The position numbers and the translations under genes were made by a program. From Terriglobia bacterium (GTDB taxonomy: Bacteria; Acidobacteriota; Terriglobia; Bryobacterales; Bryobacteraceae), in the NCBI GenBank assembly GCA_025363475.1, contig JANYDS010000015.1, positions 1 through 64,000 of the forward strand: a stretch of DNA of 64,000 bases. Reading direction: 5' to 3'. Positions 42,948 through 51,290 of the stretch are shown piece by piece; the first letter of the stretch is position 1; every line of letters begins with the position of its first letter. The notes beneath the pieces were generated by a model. It was not told where the DNA came from, did not search any database, and saw only the letters and a list, made by a program, of their open reading frames with translations.

Positions 42948-43046
42948 ATGAATGGAACAGTAATGCAGGCGGTTCTCTGGATTGTGGCAGGTCTCTTCCT
43001 GGCGCTTCTGATCGTTCGGCGCAGCAAGCGTAAAGCTCGCAGCTAA
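42948..43046 (+). CDS. 32-residue single-TM microprotein B, paralogue of A
   Basis: AAAAGGAG precedes the ATG by ten bases. The peptide is MNGTVMQAVLWIVAGLFLAL followed by LIVRRSKRKARS: TM helix at about 8-23 and a basic tail. Length, helix position, Gln7, Trp11-Ile12 and the tail match microprotein A, so the genes arose by duplication. The intergenic gap to A is 50 bp, and the toroid protein gene begins 15 bp downstream, so all belong to the end of the tad transcript. Confidence 0.75.
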   Translation: MNGTVMQAVLWIVAGLFLALLIVRRSKRKARS

Positions 43047-43061
43047 CCGAAAGGTCGGTGA

Positions 43062-43892
43062 ATGCTTTTGGCGATGACAGACTGGCAAAGCACCCAAAAC
43101 CGCGATGGCGGCTGGGGGTATGGGCGGGGAAATTCGTGGACGGAACCAACCGTCCTCGTGCTTCTCGCCCAGTCCGTCACGCAGGTTGAGCGGGGGAGTT
43201 TCGAAGCAGGGGTGAACTTCCTCCGCTCGGTGCAGCGCCGGGATGGCGGTTTTAGTCCGCGGGCTGATGTGGAAGAAAGTACGTGGGTCACATCACTCGC
43301 GCTGCTATTGCCTGGGGAAGCACTCGGGCGTGATGTGAGAGTGCGGGGTAATGAATGGCTCGGCGCTCAGACCGGTCGGGAATCCGGCTGGAATTTTCGT
43401 TTTCACCAGTGGCTGGCAGGGAATAAGGAAGAATATCCGGAAGGCTGGCCCTGGTTTCCGGGGGCGGCGGCGTGGGTAATCCCGACAGCGCTGGGTGTGC
43501 TGGCGTTTGAGCGTGTCCTGAAGACGAACGAGAGCAAAGCAGTGCGGGAGCGGGTCCGCACCGGGCGCGCGTTTTTAATGAACCGGATTTGTGCCGACGG
43601 CGGCTGGAACCATGGGTCAAACAGAGCGCTCGGCCGGGATGGCGATTCGTATCCGGAGACTACCGGGATTGCCTTGATGGCATTGCGTGGTGTGGCGGGA
43701 ACGGCGCAGATGACCGCGGCGCGGAAACATCTGGCGAGTTGCAAGACGGCCGAGGGCAGCGCGTGGCTGCGGATGGGTTTGGCGGCGCAGGGCGAAATAG
43801 CTACTGTGACGGAAGCACCCGCGGCCCGAACGGTGACCGACCGGGCTTTACTCGCACTGGCGAAGGCAACTCGAAATCCATTGCTGAGTTAA
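43062..43892 (+). CDS. Terpene-cyclase/prenyltransferase-repeat (alpha-alpha toroid) protein
   Basis: 276 residues with toroid repeats: QSTQNRDGGWGYG (about 9-21), SVQRRDGGFSPRADVE (about 52-67) and MNRICADGGWNHG (about 173-185), the QxxDGGW class of squalene/hopene cyclases. At half the usual length and lacking a DxDD motif, it is unlikely to cyclise squalene. It has no signal peptide. It sits in the tad transcript; whether it works there or merely shares the operon is unknown. ATG 43062 is preferred; ATG 43074 is an alternative. Confidence 0.7.
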   Translation: MLLAMTDWQSTQNRDGGWGYGRGNSWTEPTVLVLLAQSVTQVERGSFEAGVNFLRSVQRRDGGFSPRADVEESTWVTSLALLLPGEALGRDVRVRGNEWLGAQTGRESGWNFRFHQWLAGNKEEYPEGWPWFPGAAAWVIPTALGVLAFERVLKTNESKAVRERVRTGRAFLMNRICADGGWNHGSNRALGRDGDSYPETTGIALMALRGVAGTAQMTAARKHLASCKTAEGSAWLRMGLAAQGEIATVTEAPAARTVTDRALLALAKATRNPLLS

Positions 43893-43898
43893 GTTCCT

Positions 43899-44882
43899 GT
43901 GAAGAAACCTGTTTTGAACATGACACGGCGGGAAGTACTGGCAGCCAGTGCGGCTGCTCTGGCGGGTTGCGGGCGAGTCACAAGTGTACCGGTGGCTGGG
44001 GCGTTTCCGGTCTCGGATGTCACGATCGTGAAGGCACCGGCCTACACGATGGCCATCTATGACACCATCTACCGGCTGGTGGAAAGTCACAAGCTGAATG
44101 TCCGCGGCAAGCGGATTGTGCTCAAACCAAATCTGGTGGAGTTTGACCCGAATACGGCGATCAACACTCATCCGATGGTGGTTCATGCGGCCTTCGAGGC
44201 GTTCCGTAAACTGGGCGCCGCAGAAGTGAAGATCGCGGAGGGGCCGGGACACCGGCGCGGCACTCTTGATCTGGCTGATGCCGCCGGTTACTTTTCGACG
44301 ATACCGGAGTTTGAAAACGCGTTCACAGATTTGAACCTTGATGATGTCGCGAAACGAGTTATCGCGCGGCCGGTATCGCAGCTAAAGTCACTCTATTTGC
44401 CCCATACTGTTCTTGACTGTGACCTGCTGGTTTCCCTGCCCAAGATGAAAACCCACCACTGGGCGGGGGCAACTTTGGCAATGAAAAATCTTTTTGGTCT
44501 GGTCCCCGGCGGAGTCTATGGCTGGCCCAAGAATGTGCTGCACTGGGCCGGGATTGCGGAATCGATTGTGGATCTGCACCACCTTTTCCCGCGACAGTTT
44601 GCCATTGTCGACGGGATTGTCGGAATGGAAGGCAACGGGCCGATCCAGGGCACTCCCAAAGCAGCCGGAGTGCTGGTTGCCGGCAGTGATGTGGCTGCTG
44701 TAGATGCCACCTGTTGCCGGATCATGGGTATCGAGCCGAAGCGCGTGGAATACCTGCGGCTGGCGCGCGGTGAAGTGAATCTGGGTGAAGCGGCGTGCAG
44801 ACAGAGGGGGGAAACTGTGGCCTCTGTCCGCACGCGGTTTGAACTGGTTGCTCCGTGGGACCAGATGGTTCGCGCCGCCTGA
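43899..44882 (+). CDS. DUF362 protein with Tat/lipoprotein-type leader
   Basis: 327 residues from GTG 43899. The leader has a twin-arginine motif (MTRREVLAASAAALAGCG: Arg10, Arg11) and a lipobox ending Cys24, so a Tat-exported lipoprotein is predicted. The DUF362 core includes RIVLKPNLVEFDPN, LVSLPKMKTHHWAGATLAMK and NLFGLVPGG. Some family members bind an Fe-S cluster, but no ferredoxin Cys cluster is seen here. It follows the toroid protein by 6 bp. Confidence 0.8.
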   Translation: MKKPVLNMTRREVLAASAAALAGCGRVTSVPVAGAFPVSDVTIVKAPAYTMAIYDTIYRLVESHKLNVRGKRIVLKPNLVEFDPNTAINTHPMVVHAAFEAFRKLGAAEVKIAEGPGHRRGTLDLADAAGYFSTIPEFENAFTDLNLDDVAKRVIARPVSQLKSLYLPHTVLDCDLLVSLPKMKTHHWAGATLAMKNLFGLVPGGVYGWPKNVLHWAGIAESIVDLHHLFPRQFAIVDGIVGMEGNGPIQGTPKAAGVLVAGSDVAAVDATCCRIMGIEPKRVEYLRLARGEVNLGEAACRQRGETVASVRTRFELVAPWDQMVRAA

Positions 44883-44896
44883 TACTGAACTCGGAG

Positions 44897-45190
44897 TCAG
44901 GACGGAATGAGCCGGCTGCCCGCCACGTAAATGATGGACAGGTTCCAGACGATTAAGCCTGCGTACCAGTAATTGATCCAGCTCACCAGGCGCGCCCGGC
45001 TGGTGGCCACGCAGATGGCCCCGATCCCCAAACCAACCAGCTTGGAGAATGCCAGACCCCACAGGGGAGAGCTAATGTGAATGAGTTTGGCGATGAACGG
45101 ACTGGCCTCGCTTGCTCCGAGACGAAATCCGATCAGAGTCGTGAAAAAGTCAAGAATTTGAAGATAGATAAAGACCTGTATTACCAACAT
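44897..45190 (-). CDS. Small integral membrane protein (DUF5658-like)
   Basis: 97 residues with three predicted helices: VFIYLQILDFFTTLIGFRLG, SSPLWGLAFSKLVGLGIGAI and a third at about 70-90. The LQILDFFTTL...GASEASPF pattern matches small DUF5658 proteins. It lies 23 bp downstream of tadV on the same strand and may be cotranscribed. Function is unknown. Confidence 0.65.
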   Translation of the reverse strand: MLVIQVFIYLQILDFFTTLIGFRLGASEASPFIAKLIHISSPLWGLAFSKLVGLGIGAICVATSRARLVSWINYWYAGLIVWNLSIIYVAGSRLIPS

Positions 45191-45213
45191 GTATGATTGC
45201 CTCCTGATAAGTA

Positions 45214-45774
45214 CTAATAAAATCTGATCTTGTACCGCACCATCACTACGAAGGCAATCGCTCCGACCGCGATCAGGGCTCCGTGCGGGAGCCTCATGCC
45301 TTTCGTGGAATTGACGTCAAGTTCTTCGCTGCTTTGATATGGTGCGCGAAGTTGTGAAAGATCTCGCATAATCCACGCGAGGTTGAAGAAAGTCTTGCGA
45401 ACACGGCCGGCGAAAACCAGCATGATCACCGCGATGAGGCCGCCGAGGATCGCAGTCAGCAGAAACATCCAGACTACGTTGGAAGGGCCTGTAATTGCAC
45501 CCACGGCGGCGAGGAGTTTTACATCTCCGGCGCCGCGCGCACGTAGAAGGTACAGCGGGAAGTAGAGGACGAAGCCGAGGCCGAAACCTTCAGCGGCATG
45601 ACCCAGCCCGGACCATCCCAGAGAGTACCCATTCCAGGCGAAGCCGACAATGATTCCGGCGAGTACCAGCCAGTTGGGAATCCTGCGGAAACGGATGTCA
45701 TAGATGGCCGCAATCAAGACCAGAATCCCCAGCAGAATCTGGCCGGCGTCAGTAAGTGTGGGCTCGCTCAGCAT
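45214..45774 (-). CDS. tadV: Prepilin peptidase TadV/CpaA (A24 family)
   Basis: 186 residues with about six helices. The two catalytic aspartates of type IV prepilin peptidases are Asp26 (IAAIYDIRFRRIPN) and Asp84 (RARGAGDVKLLAAVG). It lacks the N-terminal methylase domain, as expected of the Flp class. It should cleave both pilins after Gly14. It is convergent with the tad operon, and the conserved motif block lies 57 bp beyond its start. Confidence 0.93.
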   Translation of the reverse strand: MLSEPTLTDAGQILLGILVLIAAIYDIRFRRIPNWLVLAGIIVGFAWNGYSLGWSGLGHAAEGFGLGFVLYFPLYLLRARGAGDVKLLAAVGAITGPSNVVWMFLLTAILGGLIAVIMLVFAGRVRKTFFNLAWIMRDLSQLRAPYQSSEELDVNSTKGMRLPHGALIAVGAIAFVVMVRYKIRFY

Positions 45775-45830
45775 CGTTGCAAAAATGAGTATAGCCCGAA
45801 TCTAACTATCGGTAACTCATTTTGGAGCTT

Positions 45831-45867
45831 TGTTAACTAAGGTTAGCGTCTGGTACGTTAACCATCG
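45831..45867. promoter_or_regulatory. Bipartite conserved motif beside tadV
   Basis: TGTTAACTAAGGTTAG (45831-45846) then GTTAACCATCG (45857-45867), with additional GTTAACC at 45869-45875. The first block differs at one position from 32910-32925. It lies between divergent tadV (minus) and the decayed membrane protein gene (plus). The GTTAAC core is itself palindromic. Confidence 0.55.
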
Positions 45868-45910
45868 CGTTAACCAAAGCGTCGTTTGGCAGCAGCATTG
45901 TGCTAACGCC

Positions 45911-47351
45911 GTGCCATTCGACACGTTCATCAAACGCTCGCGCTGGTTTGGATTCCGGTTCTTCTTTTCGGCGCTGTAGTGTCGTATCAGATTCTGGGTC
46001 CCACTCCCATCGGGATGGCTGACAACCGGGATTTTAGACGGGTACTTGCGTCGTTGCGACTCTGGCCCCACACACCCGACGGGCATTCCTACTTCTTCTA
46101 TTTCTTACCTGAGTATTTCGTGGCGGACCCCGTCTACGACCCGGGCGTGCCCAGTTCTGAACGCTTCATTGTGCGAAGACGGGCAAGTTTTTTACGAAGA
46201 TATTCCTGCCGCGGCACCGGTTTGAGCTGCGCGTAACGGGCATACTTCATGCGCTGGTGCTCGCACTTGTAATGCTTTGTTGTTTGCGGGCTCTGTGTCG
46301 TCAGGCGGGCTGGGTGCGGATATCGGCGGCCGCGCTGATGTTGTGAATGTGGACCGATGTCATGTACGTCCAGCAGTCCAGCACCGCATACTCGGACGCA
46401 GGCGCCGTGGTTGCGCTTTGTCTGGCATTTTCTGTTGCTCTGACGGTATTGCTAACGCGTGGTGGAAATTCCGTCAGGTGGTTATTGGCGTTTGCAGCAG
46501 CCTCGTGTTTTCTTTTGGGGACGAAGCTGCAACATGCCGCGGCAATCGTGCCACTGTCAGCGTTTTCCATCATGATGGCGGTTCGGACAAAGACCCTGCC
46601 TTTGTGAATGGCATGGCTTGCGATACCCGTGGCCCTGCTCGGAACCGTCTTGTATCTGGCAGAACGCACCCCCGTGACATACCGCGAGCCGCCTGCCTTT
46701 ACCGTAGTGTTCTTCAAGCTGGCGGTGCTCTCGAAGAACCCGGCCGAGGTGCTGGCTGCATTTCACATGCCGGGTGAAGAGTTCAGTAAAGACATAGGGC
46801 ATCACCGTTATGAGCCCATGGTTCCGAAAGACGATTCGTTTCGCCAGCGCATCGTGTCACTGGTTACTCCGGTCCGGCTCGCGGCATTCTACTGGCATTA
46901 TCCGGAAGTGGCGGCAGCAGCCATACAATCCGACCGGAACGAAGCGGCCAGCGATGTCAGTCTCAACGGTTACGGCCATCTGCGCGAGGTCGATGTGGTT
47001 CAGAAAAAGACATCCCCCGAATTCAACTTGTGGAGCGGGCTGCGCAGAGCACTTTTCCGCCCCGCGCCCTTGTATCCGGTATATCTTTTTGGACTGGCAC
47101 TGATTTTTTGTGTGGCGGGCGCGGTGAGCCGCCGCTTACGTGAACGCTTGCCGCTGTGGCCTCTCCCGGCCATGGCGACTTCCATCGCGGTTAGCTGCTA
47201 TCTCACTGCATCACTGATGGATGCTGTCGGAACCCGGCGACACCTGGTGCTTGTTCACGCCGCGACGGATCTGACTATACTGATGCTGTTTTTGGCAGTG
47301 CTGGCACGAGCCGTGCCCGCGCTTCGCCTACCAGGAACAGTGACCCGGTGA
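45911..47351 (+). pseudogene. Large polytopic membrane protein gene, multiply broken
   Basis: Coding signal runs through the whole interval but changes frame. From GTG 45911 it reads PFDTFIKRSRWFGFRFFFSAL, shifts near 45975 to VVSYQILGPTPIGMADNRDF and on to SSERFIV, shifts near 46170 to KTGKFFTKIFLPRHRFELRV, meets an in-frame TGA at 46344-46346, continues MWTDVMYVQQSSTAYSDAGA, meets TGA at 46605-46607 and continues to the end with MAWLAIPVALLGTVLYLAER. About eight helices are recognisable. Two frameshifts and two stops show a real pseudogene. The 3' end overlaps the convergent folC by 77 bp. Confidence 0.8.
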
Positions 47352-48561
47352 TGAATGTCGTCATGGGTCTTTCCTGGATAGTAGCCAGCGCGTCGGTCAC
47401 CCTGGGGCGTACCCGAATATTTGGATGGTCCGTGACTTCCAGCACCAGCTCCGGATTCAGCGCTCGCGGCTGATCGGGCGCGGTCAGCACTACTTCCGCA
47501 GCCAGAGGAAACAGGACGCTGGTGACTTCATCGATGGCCTTGTCGCGCATGGCACCGTAGATGAGGCGGATCGGTTCATCGGCAAAGAACCGTTTAATGT
47601 AGGCGGCCAGGGCGCGGGTACCTGCCGGGTTATGAGCGCCGTCCAGAATCACATCGGGATCTGTGGCCACTCGTTCCAGACGGCCTGGCCAGACTGCCTG
47701 AGCGAAACCCGCGCTGATAGCGGTCGGGGGCAGTCCGAAAACTTTGAGTGCCGCCGCCGCAGTACGCGCATTTTCCACCTGATGCTCACCCGCGAAAGGA
47801 CAGTCAATCGGGATGGTTTCGTCCGCCACCAGCTTGAAGCGGCTGCCGAAACGGTCGACCGCTAAATCTTCAATGCGCCAAAACGACGACAGCGTGACCG
47901 GTGAACCCATTTCCAGTGCCTTGCGGTCCAGCACACTAAACGCTTCCGGACGTTGCGCAGAAAACACCACCGGGCGGTCTTCCTTGATGATTCCAGCTTT
48001 CTCCGCCGCAATGGATTCGATGCTGGACCCCAGAAAAGCTTCGTGGTCGAAATCAATCGGAGTAATTACGGAAACTTCCGGCACCACAACGTTCGTGCCA
48101 TCCAGACGCCCGCCCAGACCTGTTTCAAGTACGACAACATCCACCTGCGCCCGTGAAAAAGCGACCAGGGCCATGACGGTGATGGTTTCAAAAAAACTGG
48201 GATGCGCGTCAATTGCTTCCCGTGCCAGCAGCGCTTCCGCCGCAGTATGAACTTCTGAAAAAACGGACGTCCACAGCTCTTCGGTAATGAGCGAACCGTC
48301 AATTTGAATGCGCTCGCGCGGATCACACAGGTGCGGCGAAGTATAAAGCCCGGTGCGAAACCCTGCTACACGCAGCGCGGACGCCATAAGTGCACAGGTA
48401 GAACCTTTGCCATTGGTGCCCGCCACATGAATGAAGCGGCCCTGACGGTGGGGATTTCCGAGCACCTGCAGCAGCGCTTCGACACGCGCCAGGTCCCATT
48501 TGACGGTCTTCAGCTCCGGACCCAGGGAGAAGAGAAACCGGAGGGAATCCGCGAAAGTCAC
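47275..48561 (-). CDS. folC: Bifunctional folylpolyglutamate / dihydrofolate synthase
   Basis: 428 residues of the Mur-ligase-like fold. The P-loop HVAGTNGKGST covers 45-55, and LETGLGGRLDGTNVV, TPIDFDHEAFLG, LDGAHNPAG and the ATP motifs are in the usual order. It adds glutamate to dihydropteroate or folates. It overlaps accD by four bases (ATGA), the common accD-folC arrangement. Its C terminus is within the overlap with the decayed membrane gene, but the frame is normal. Confidence 0.93.
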   Translation of the reverse strand: MTFADSLRFLFSLGPELKTVKWDLARVEALLQVLGNPHRQGRFIHVAGTNGKGSTCALMASALRVAGFRTGLYTSPHLCDPRERIQIDGSLITEELWTSVFSEVHTAAEALLAREAIDAHPSFFETITVMALVAFSRAQVDVVVLETGLGGRLDGTNVVVPEVSVITPIDFDHEAFLGSSIESIAAEKAGIIKEDRPVVFSAQRPEAFSVLDRKALEMGSPVTLSSFWRIEDLAVDRFGSRFKLVADETIPIDCPFAGEHQVENARTAAAALKVFGLPPTAISAGFAQAVWPGRLERVATDPDVILDGAHNPAGTRALAAYIKRFFADEPIRLIYGAMRDKAIDEVTSVLFPLAAEVVLTAPDQPRALNPELVLEVTDHPNIRVRPRVTDALATIQERPMTTFITGSLFLVGEARARLVPALPKTASV

Positions 48562-49430
48562 GCCGCCTGTTCCGCCGCTCCACAGAAGAATTCGAGAGCC
48601 CTGGCGATATACGCCTTCATTTCAGAACGCGGCACCACAGCATCGAGCATTCCATGTTTCAGCAGGAACTCGCTGCGCTGAAAACCTTCCGGCAGCTTCT
48701 GACGAATGGTCTGCTCAATCACGCGCGGGCCGGCGAATCCGATGAGCGCGCCGGGTTCGGCGATGTTCAGGTCACCCAGCATGGCGAAGCTGGCAGTGAC
48801 GCCGCCCGTGGTGGGGTCAGTCAACATGCTGATGTAAGGGATTCCGGCTTCGTCAAGACGCATGAGCGCGGCAGACACTTTGGCCATCTGCATCAGGCTG
48901 ATGGCGCCTTCCTGCATTCGCGCGCCGCCTGACGCTGAAACGATAATGACTGGAGCGCCTGAAGCAATGGAACGTTCGATGGCGCGCGTGATCATTTCGC
49001 CAACGACGGACCCCATGCTGCCGCCAATAAATTTCGGCTCCATCGCGCAGATGTTGACAGTGCGTCCGGCCAGTTTCCCGGTTGCGGAGATCAGCGCGTC
49101 CTTCAGCGAGGTTGCTTCCTGAGTTGATTTCAAGCGCGAGGCGTAGGGTTTCTGGTCGGTAAATTTCAGCGGATCAGACGATTGCATGGTCTGGTCATGC
49201 TCTTCGTAAACACCGCCGTCGAAGAGGCTTTCCAGCCGCGCACGCGCATCCATGCGGAAGTGGTAACCGCACTTGTTGCAGACGCGCATGGTGAGATCAA
49301 GATCTTTCTTCCAGATGATTTCGCGGCAACCGTCGCATTTGAGCCAGAGGCCCTCGGTGCGGACGGTGTGCCCGCTGTCGTCGTTGTTCGGCTGTTTTGC
49401 CGCGTTGGAATCTCGTTTAAACCAGGCCAT
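48558..49430 (-). CDS. accD: Acetyl-CoA carboxylase carboxyltransferase beta subunit
   Basis: 290 residues. The N-terminal zinc ribbon has C32-x2-C35 ... C51-x2-C54. The carboxyltransferase core includes the oxyanion-forming motif IVSASGGARMQEG and TDPTTGGVTASFAMLGD. It makes malonyl-CoA for fatty-acid synthesis with the alpha subunit, which is not in the window. Translationally coupled to folC. Confidence 0.95.
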   Translation of the reverse strand: MAWFKRDSNAAKQPNNDDSGHTVRTEGLWLKCDGCREIIWKKDLDLTMRVCNKCGYHFRMDARARLESLFDGGVYEEHDQTMQSSDPLKFTDQKPYASRLKSTQEATSLKDALISATGKLAGRTVNICAMEPKFIGGSMGSVVGEMITRAIERSIASGAPVIIVSASGGARMQEGAISLMQMAKVSAALMRLDEAGIPYISMLTDPTTGGVTASFAMLGDLNIAEPGALIGFAGPRVIEQTIRQKLPEGFQRSEFLLKHGMLDAVVPRSEMKAYIARALEFFCGAAEQAA

Positions 49431-49483
49431 GATTTGGATGTAACGACTTGTCTTTATAGGCTAGCGTATTTGGACCCGGCTAG

Positions 49484-49903
49484 CTAGCGGGGGTAGGGGT
49501 GTCCGCGCAGGATGGTGAAGGCGCGATAGATTTGTTCGGCGGCGACAGCACGCGCCAGTTCATGGGGCATCGTCATGGCCGACAACGAGAGCAGCATGTC
49601 GGCCCGTTCGCGCCACGCGTCCGAATGGCCATCGTGCCCACCCACTACGAAGACCAGATCATGCCCCAGCATTTCGGCTTTCGAAAACAGTTCGGCGAAA
49701 GTGTCGGAATCGAGGGAACGCCCGGCGGGATCCAGCAGGATCTTTTTCGCAGTAGGGTGCTTTGCCCAGAGGTCAGTCTTCTCGGGTTTGATTTCCGTCA
49801 TTACCGCAGGAGTGTAACGACTGGTGCGTTTGATGTAATCCGCAGCCATTGCATTGGCGTGCGGATCTTTGGCCGTGCCGGAGTAGTAGAGAAAAACCTT
49901 CAC
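49484..49903 (-). CDS. rlmH: 23S rRNA pseudouridine-1915 N3-methyltransferase RlmH
   Basis: 139 residues of the SPOUT class. The C-terminal trefoil-knot region has LVFVVGGHDGHSDAWRERAD, LLSLSAMTMPHELARAVAAE and the terminal HPYPR. It methylates the pseudouridine in helix 69 of the ribosome. The start overlaps the rsfS stop (ATGA). Family members are about 150 residues, so length is fine. Confidence 0.9.
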   Translation of the reverse strand: MKVFLYYSGTAKDPHANAMAADYIKRTSRYTPAVMTEIKPEKTDLWAKHPTAKKILLDPAGRSLDSDTFAELFSKAEMLGHDLVFVVGGHDGHSDAWRERADMLLSLSAMTMPHELARAVAAEQIYRAFTILRGHPYPR

Positions 49904-50367
49904 TCTGCCGGAAGTTCAAGCGGCAGTTCGGGTGGCAGTTCAACCGGTTTGCCTTCGCGCCAGAGCCGTTCCAGGCTGTAGTATTCGCGCGATTTCGGCG
50001 AGAAGACATGCACCAGAAAGTCGCCGTAATCGGAGAGAATCCATTCGCCCTGTTCGTAACCTTCAATGCTGTGGGGAATCTCACCGCGCTTTTTGAGCTG
50101 GAAGTGGATCTCGTCCGTGATCGCCTGATTCTGCCGGGGGTTGGTTCCACAGCAGATTACGAAATGGTCAGTGAAGGTGGTGACGCCTGAGAGGTCAAGC
50201 ACCAGAATGTCCTGCGCCTGTTTTTCGCGCGCACCCTGCACGGCGATGACCCAGCCTGGTTCCTGAAACTCTGTTTCTTCTTCGTTCTCTTCAAAAGCTT
50301 CGGTGTCAATCAAGTCGGTAATAGTATCTGAATTTTCTTGCAGCGGAGTGTGTCCCTTAACTTCCAT
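49900..50367 (-). CDS. rsfS: Ribosome silencing factor RsfS
   Basis: 155 residues. After an acidic, probably disordered N terminus (1-38) comes the RsfS core: AQDILVLDLSGVTTFTDHFV, GTNPRQNQAITDEI and GYEQGEWILSDYGDFLVHVF, then a Pro/Leu-rich tail. It binds L14 and blocks subunit joining under starvation. It is the first gene of the rsfS-rlmH pair and is divergent from the secreted peptidase-like gene 16 bp away. Confidence 0.92.
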   Translation of the reverse strand: MEVKGHTPLQENSDTITDLIDTEAFEENEEETEFQEPGWVIAVQGAREKQAQDILVLDLSGVTTFTDHFVICCGTNPRQNQAITDEIHFQLKKRGEIPHSIEGYEQGEWILSDYGDFLVHVFSPKSREYYSLERLWREGKPVELPPELPLELPAE

Positions 50368-50383
50368 CGTACTATAGATAAAG

Positions 50384-51244
50384 GTGCTTCTCCGTCTCTT
50401 CGCCCTTGCGGCGCTTACATTCGGTATCGTTTTTGCTCAGTCGGAAGCTGGCGCGGTCACGTCTCCCGTGTTGCATGTGGACGAGAATGATCCCATGGTG
50501 ATGCGCGCTCGGGACAATCTGGAGCAGACGAAGAAACTGGTGATGATGGGGGCACTGCCTCCGCTGCGTCTGCGCAAAGCTCAGGATGAAGTTCAGGATG
50601 CACTCGATATGTCGTTGTTAAAGAAGAGCTTATACAGCAACGATCTCACGCCGGCACAGATTGACGAAATGGTTTTTGTCGCCCAGAAAATGGTTTTCCG
50701 GCGTCGCAGATCGATGGCGGAAATGCAGGAACTGGTTAGCGCCGGGGTTATTTCGAGATCTGAAGGCGAGGCAACCAGCGCCGACCTGGAACGCGCGGTG
50801 AAGGAGCTGGAAGTTGCCGAGACGCGGGCGAAGCTGATCCAGCAGCTGGCGGAATCGGTGCGCGTGGAGAAGGCTTACGCCAGTATTGAGACGGAGGCTG
50901 AATTTCACCCGGAGTGGAATGGCAAAGTTTATTTGAGGTATGACGGCAACGGTGCGTTTACCCGGGCTGACCTTCTGGATGTGGAGTCGGCGTTCATAGG
51001 AAAGTTTTTGCGTCCGCTGCCGATTAGTGCGGATGGGGAAACAGCTGTTCACCGTTCACTGGGGTTTAACCATCGCGGACGAGTGGATGTGGCAGTGAGT
51101 CCGGACCAGCCCGAAGGCCAGTGGCTGCTGAAATATCTGCAGGGGAAACACATCCCTTATTTTGCATTCCGCACGGCGGTCCCTGGCAAGGCGACTGGCG
51201 CGCATATACATTTGGGTCCGCAAAGTACAAAGCTGGCGTTTTAG
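50384..51244 (+). CDS. Secreted protein with M15-type peptidase-like C-terminal domain
   Basis: 286 residues from GTG 50384. A signal peptide (about 1-19, MLLRLFALAALTFGIVFAQ) is followed by a helical/coiled-coil region (about 40-165) and a C-terminal domain with FNHRGRVDVAV (His and Asp), LLKYLQGKHIPYFAFRTAVP and GAHIHLGPQS, which resembles the metal site of M15-class D-Ala-D-Ala carboxypeptidases. Zinc binding is inferred. It may act on peptidoglycan in the periplasm. The long helical front part is unusual for M15. Confidence 0.6.
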   Translation: MLLRLFALAALTFGIVFAQSEAGAVTSPVLHVDENDPMVMRARDNLEQTKKLVMMGALPPLRLRKAQDEVQDALDMSLLKKSLYSNDLTPAQIDEMVFVAQKMVFRRRRSMAEMQELVSAGVISRSEGEATSADLERAVKELEVAETRAKLIQQLAESVRVEKAYASIETEAEFHPEWNGKVYLRYDGNGAFTRADLLDVESAFIGKFLRPLPISADGETAVHRSLGFNHRGRVDVAVSPDQPEGQWLLKYLQGKHIPYFAFRTAVPGKATGAHIHLGPQSTKLAF

Positions 51245-51290
51245 CCTCAGGCTTGAGAAACTCCCGGCTGCTCGCCACAGTATCGGTGCG

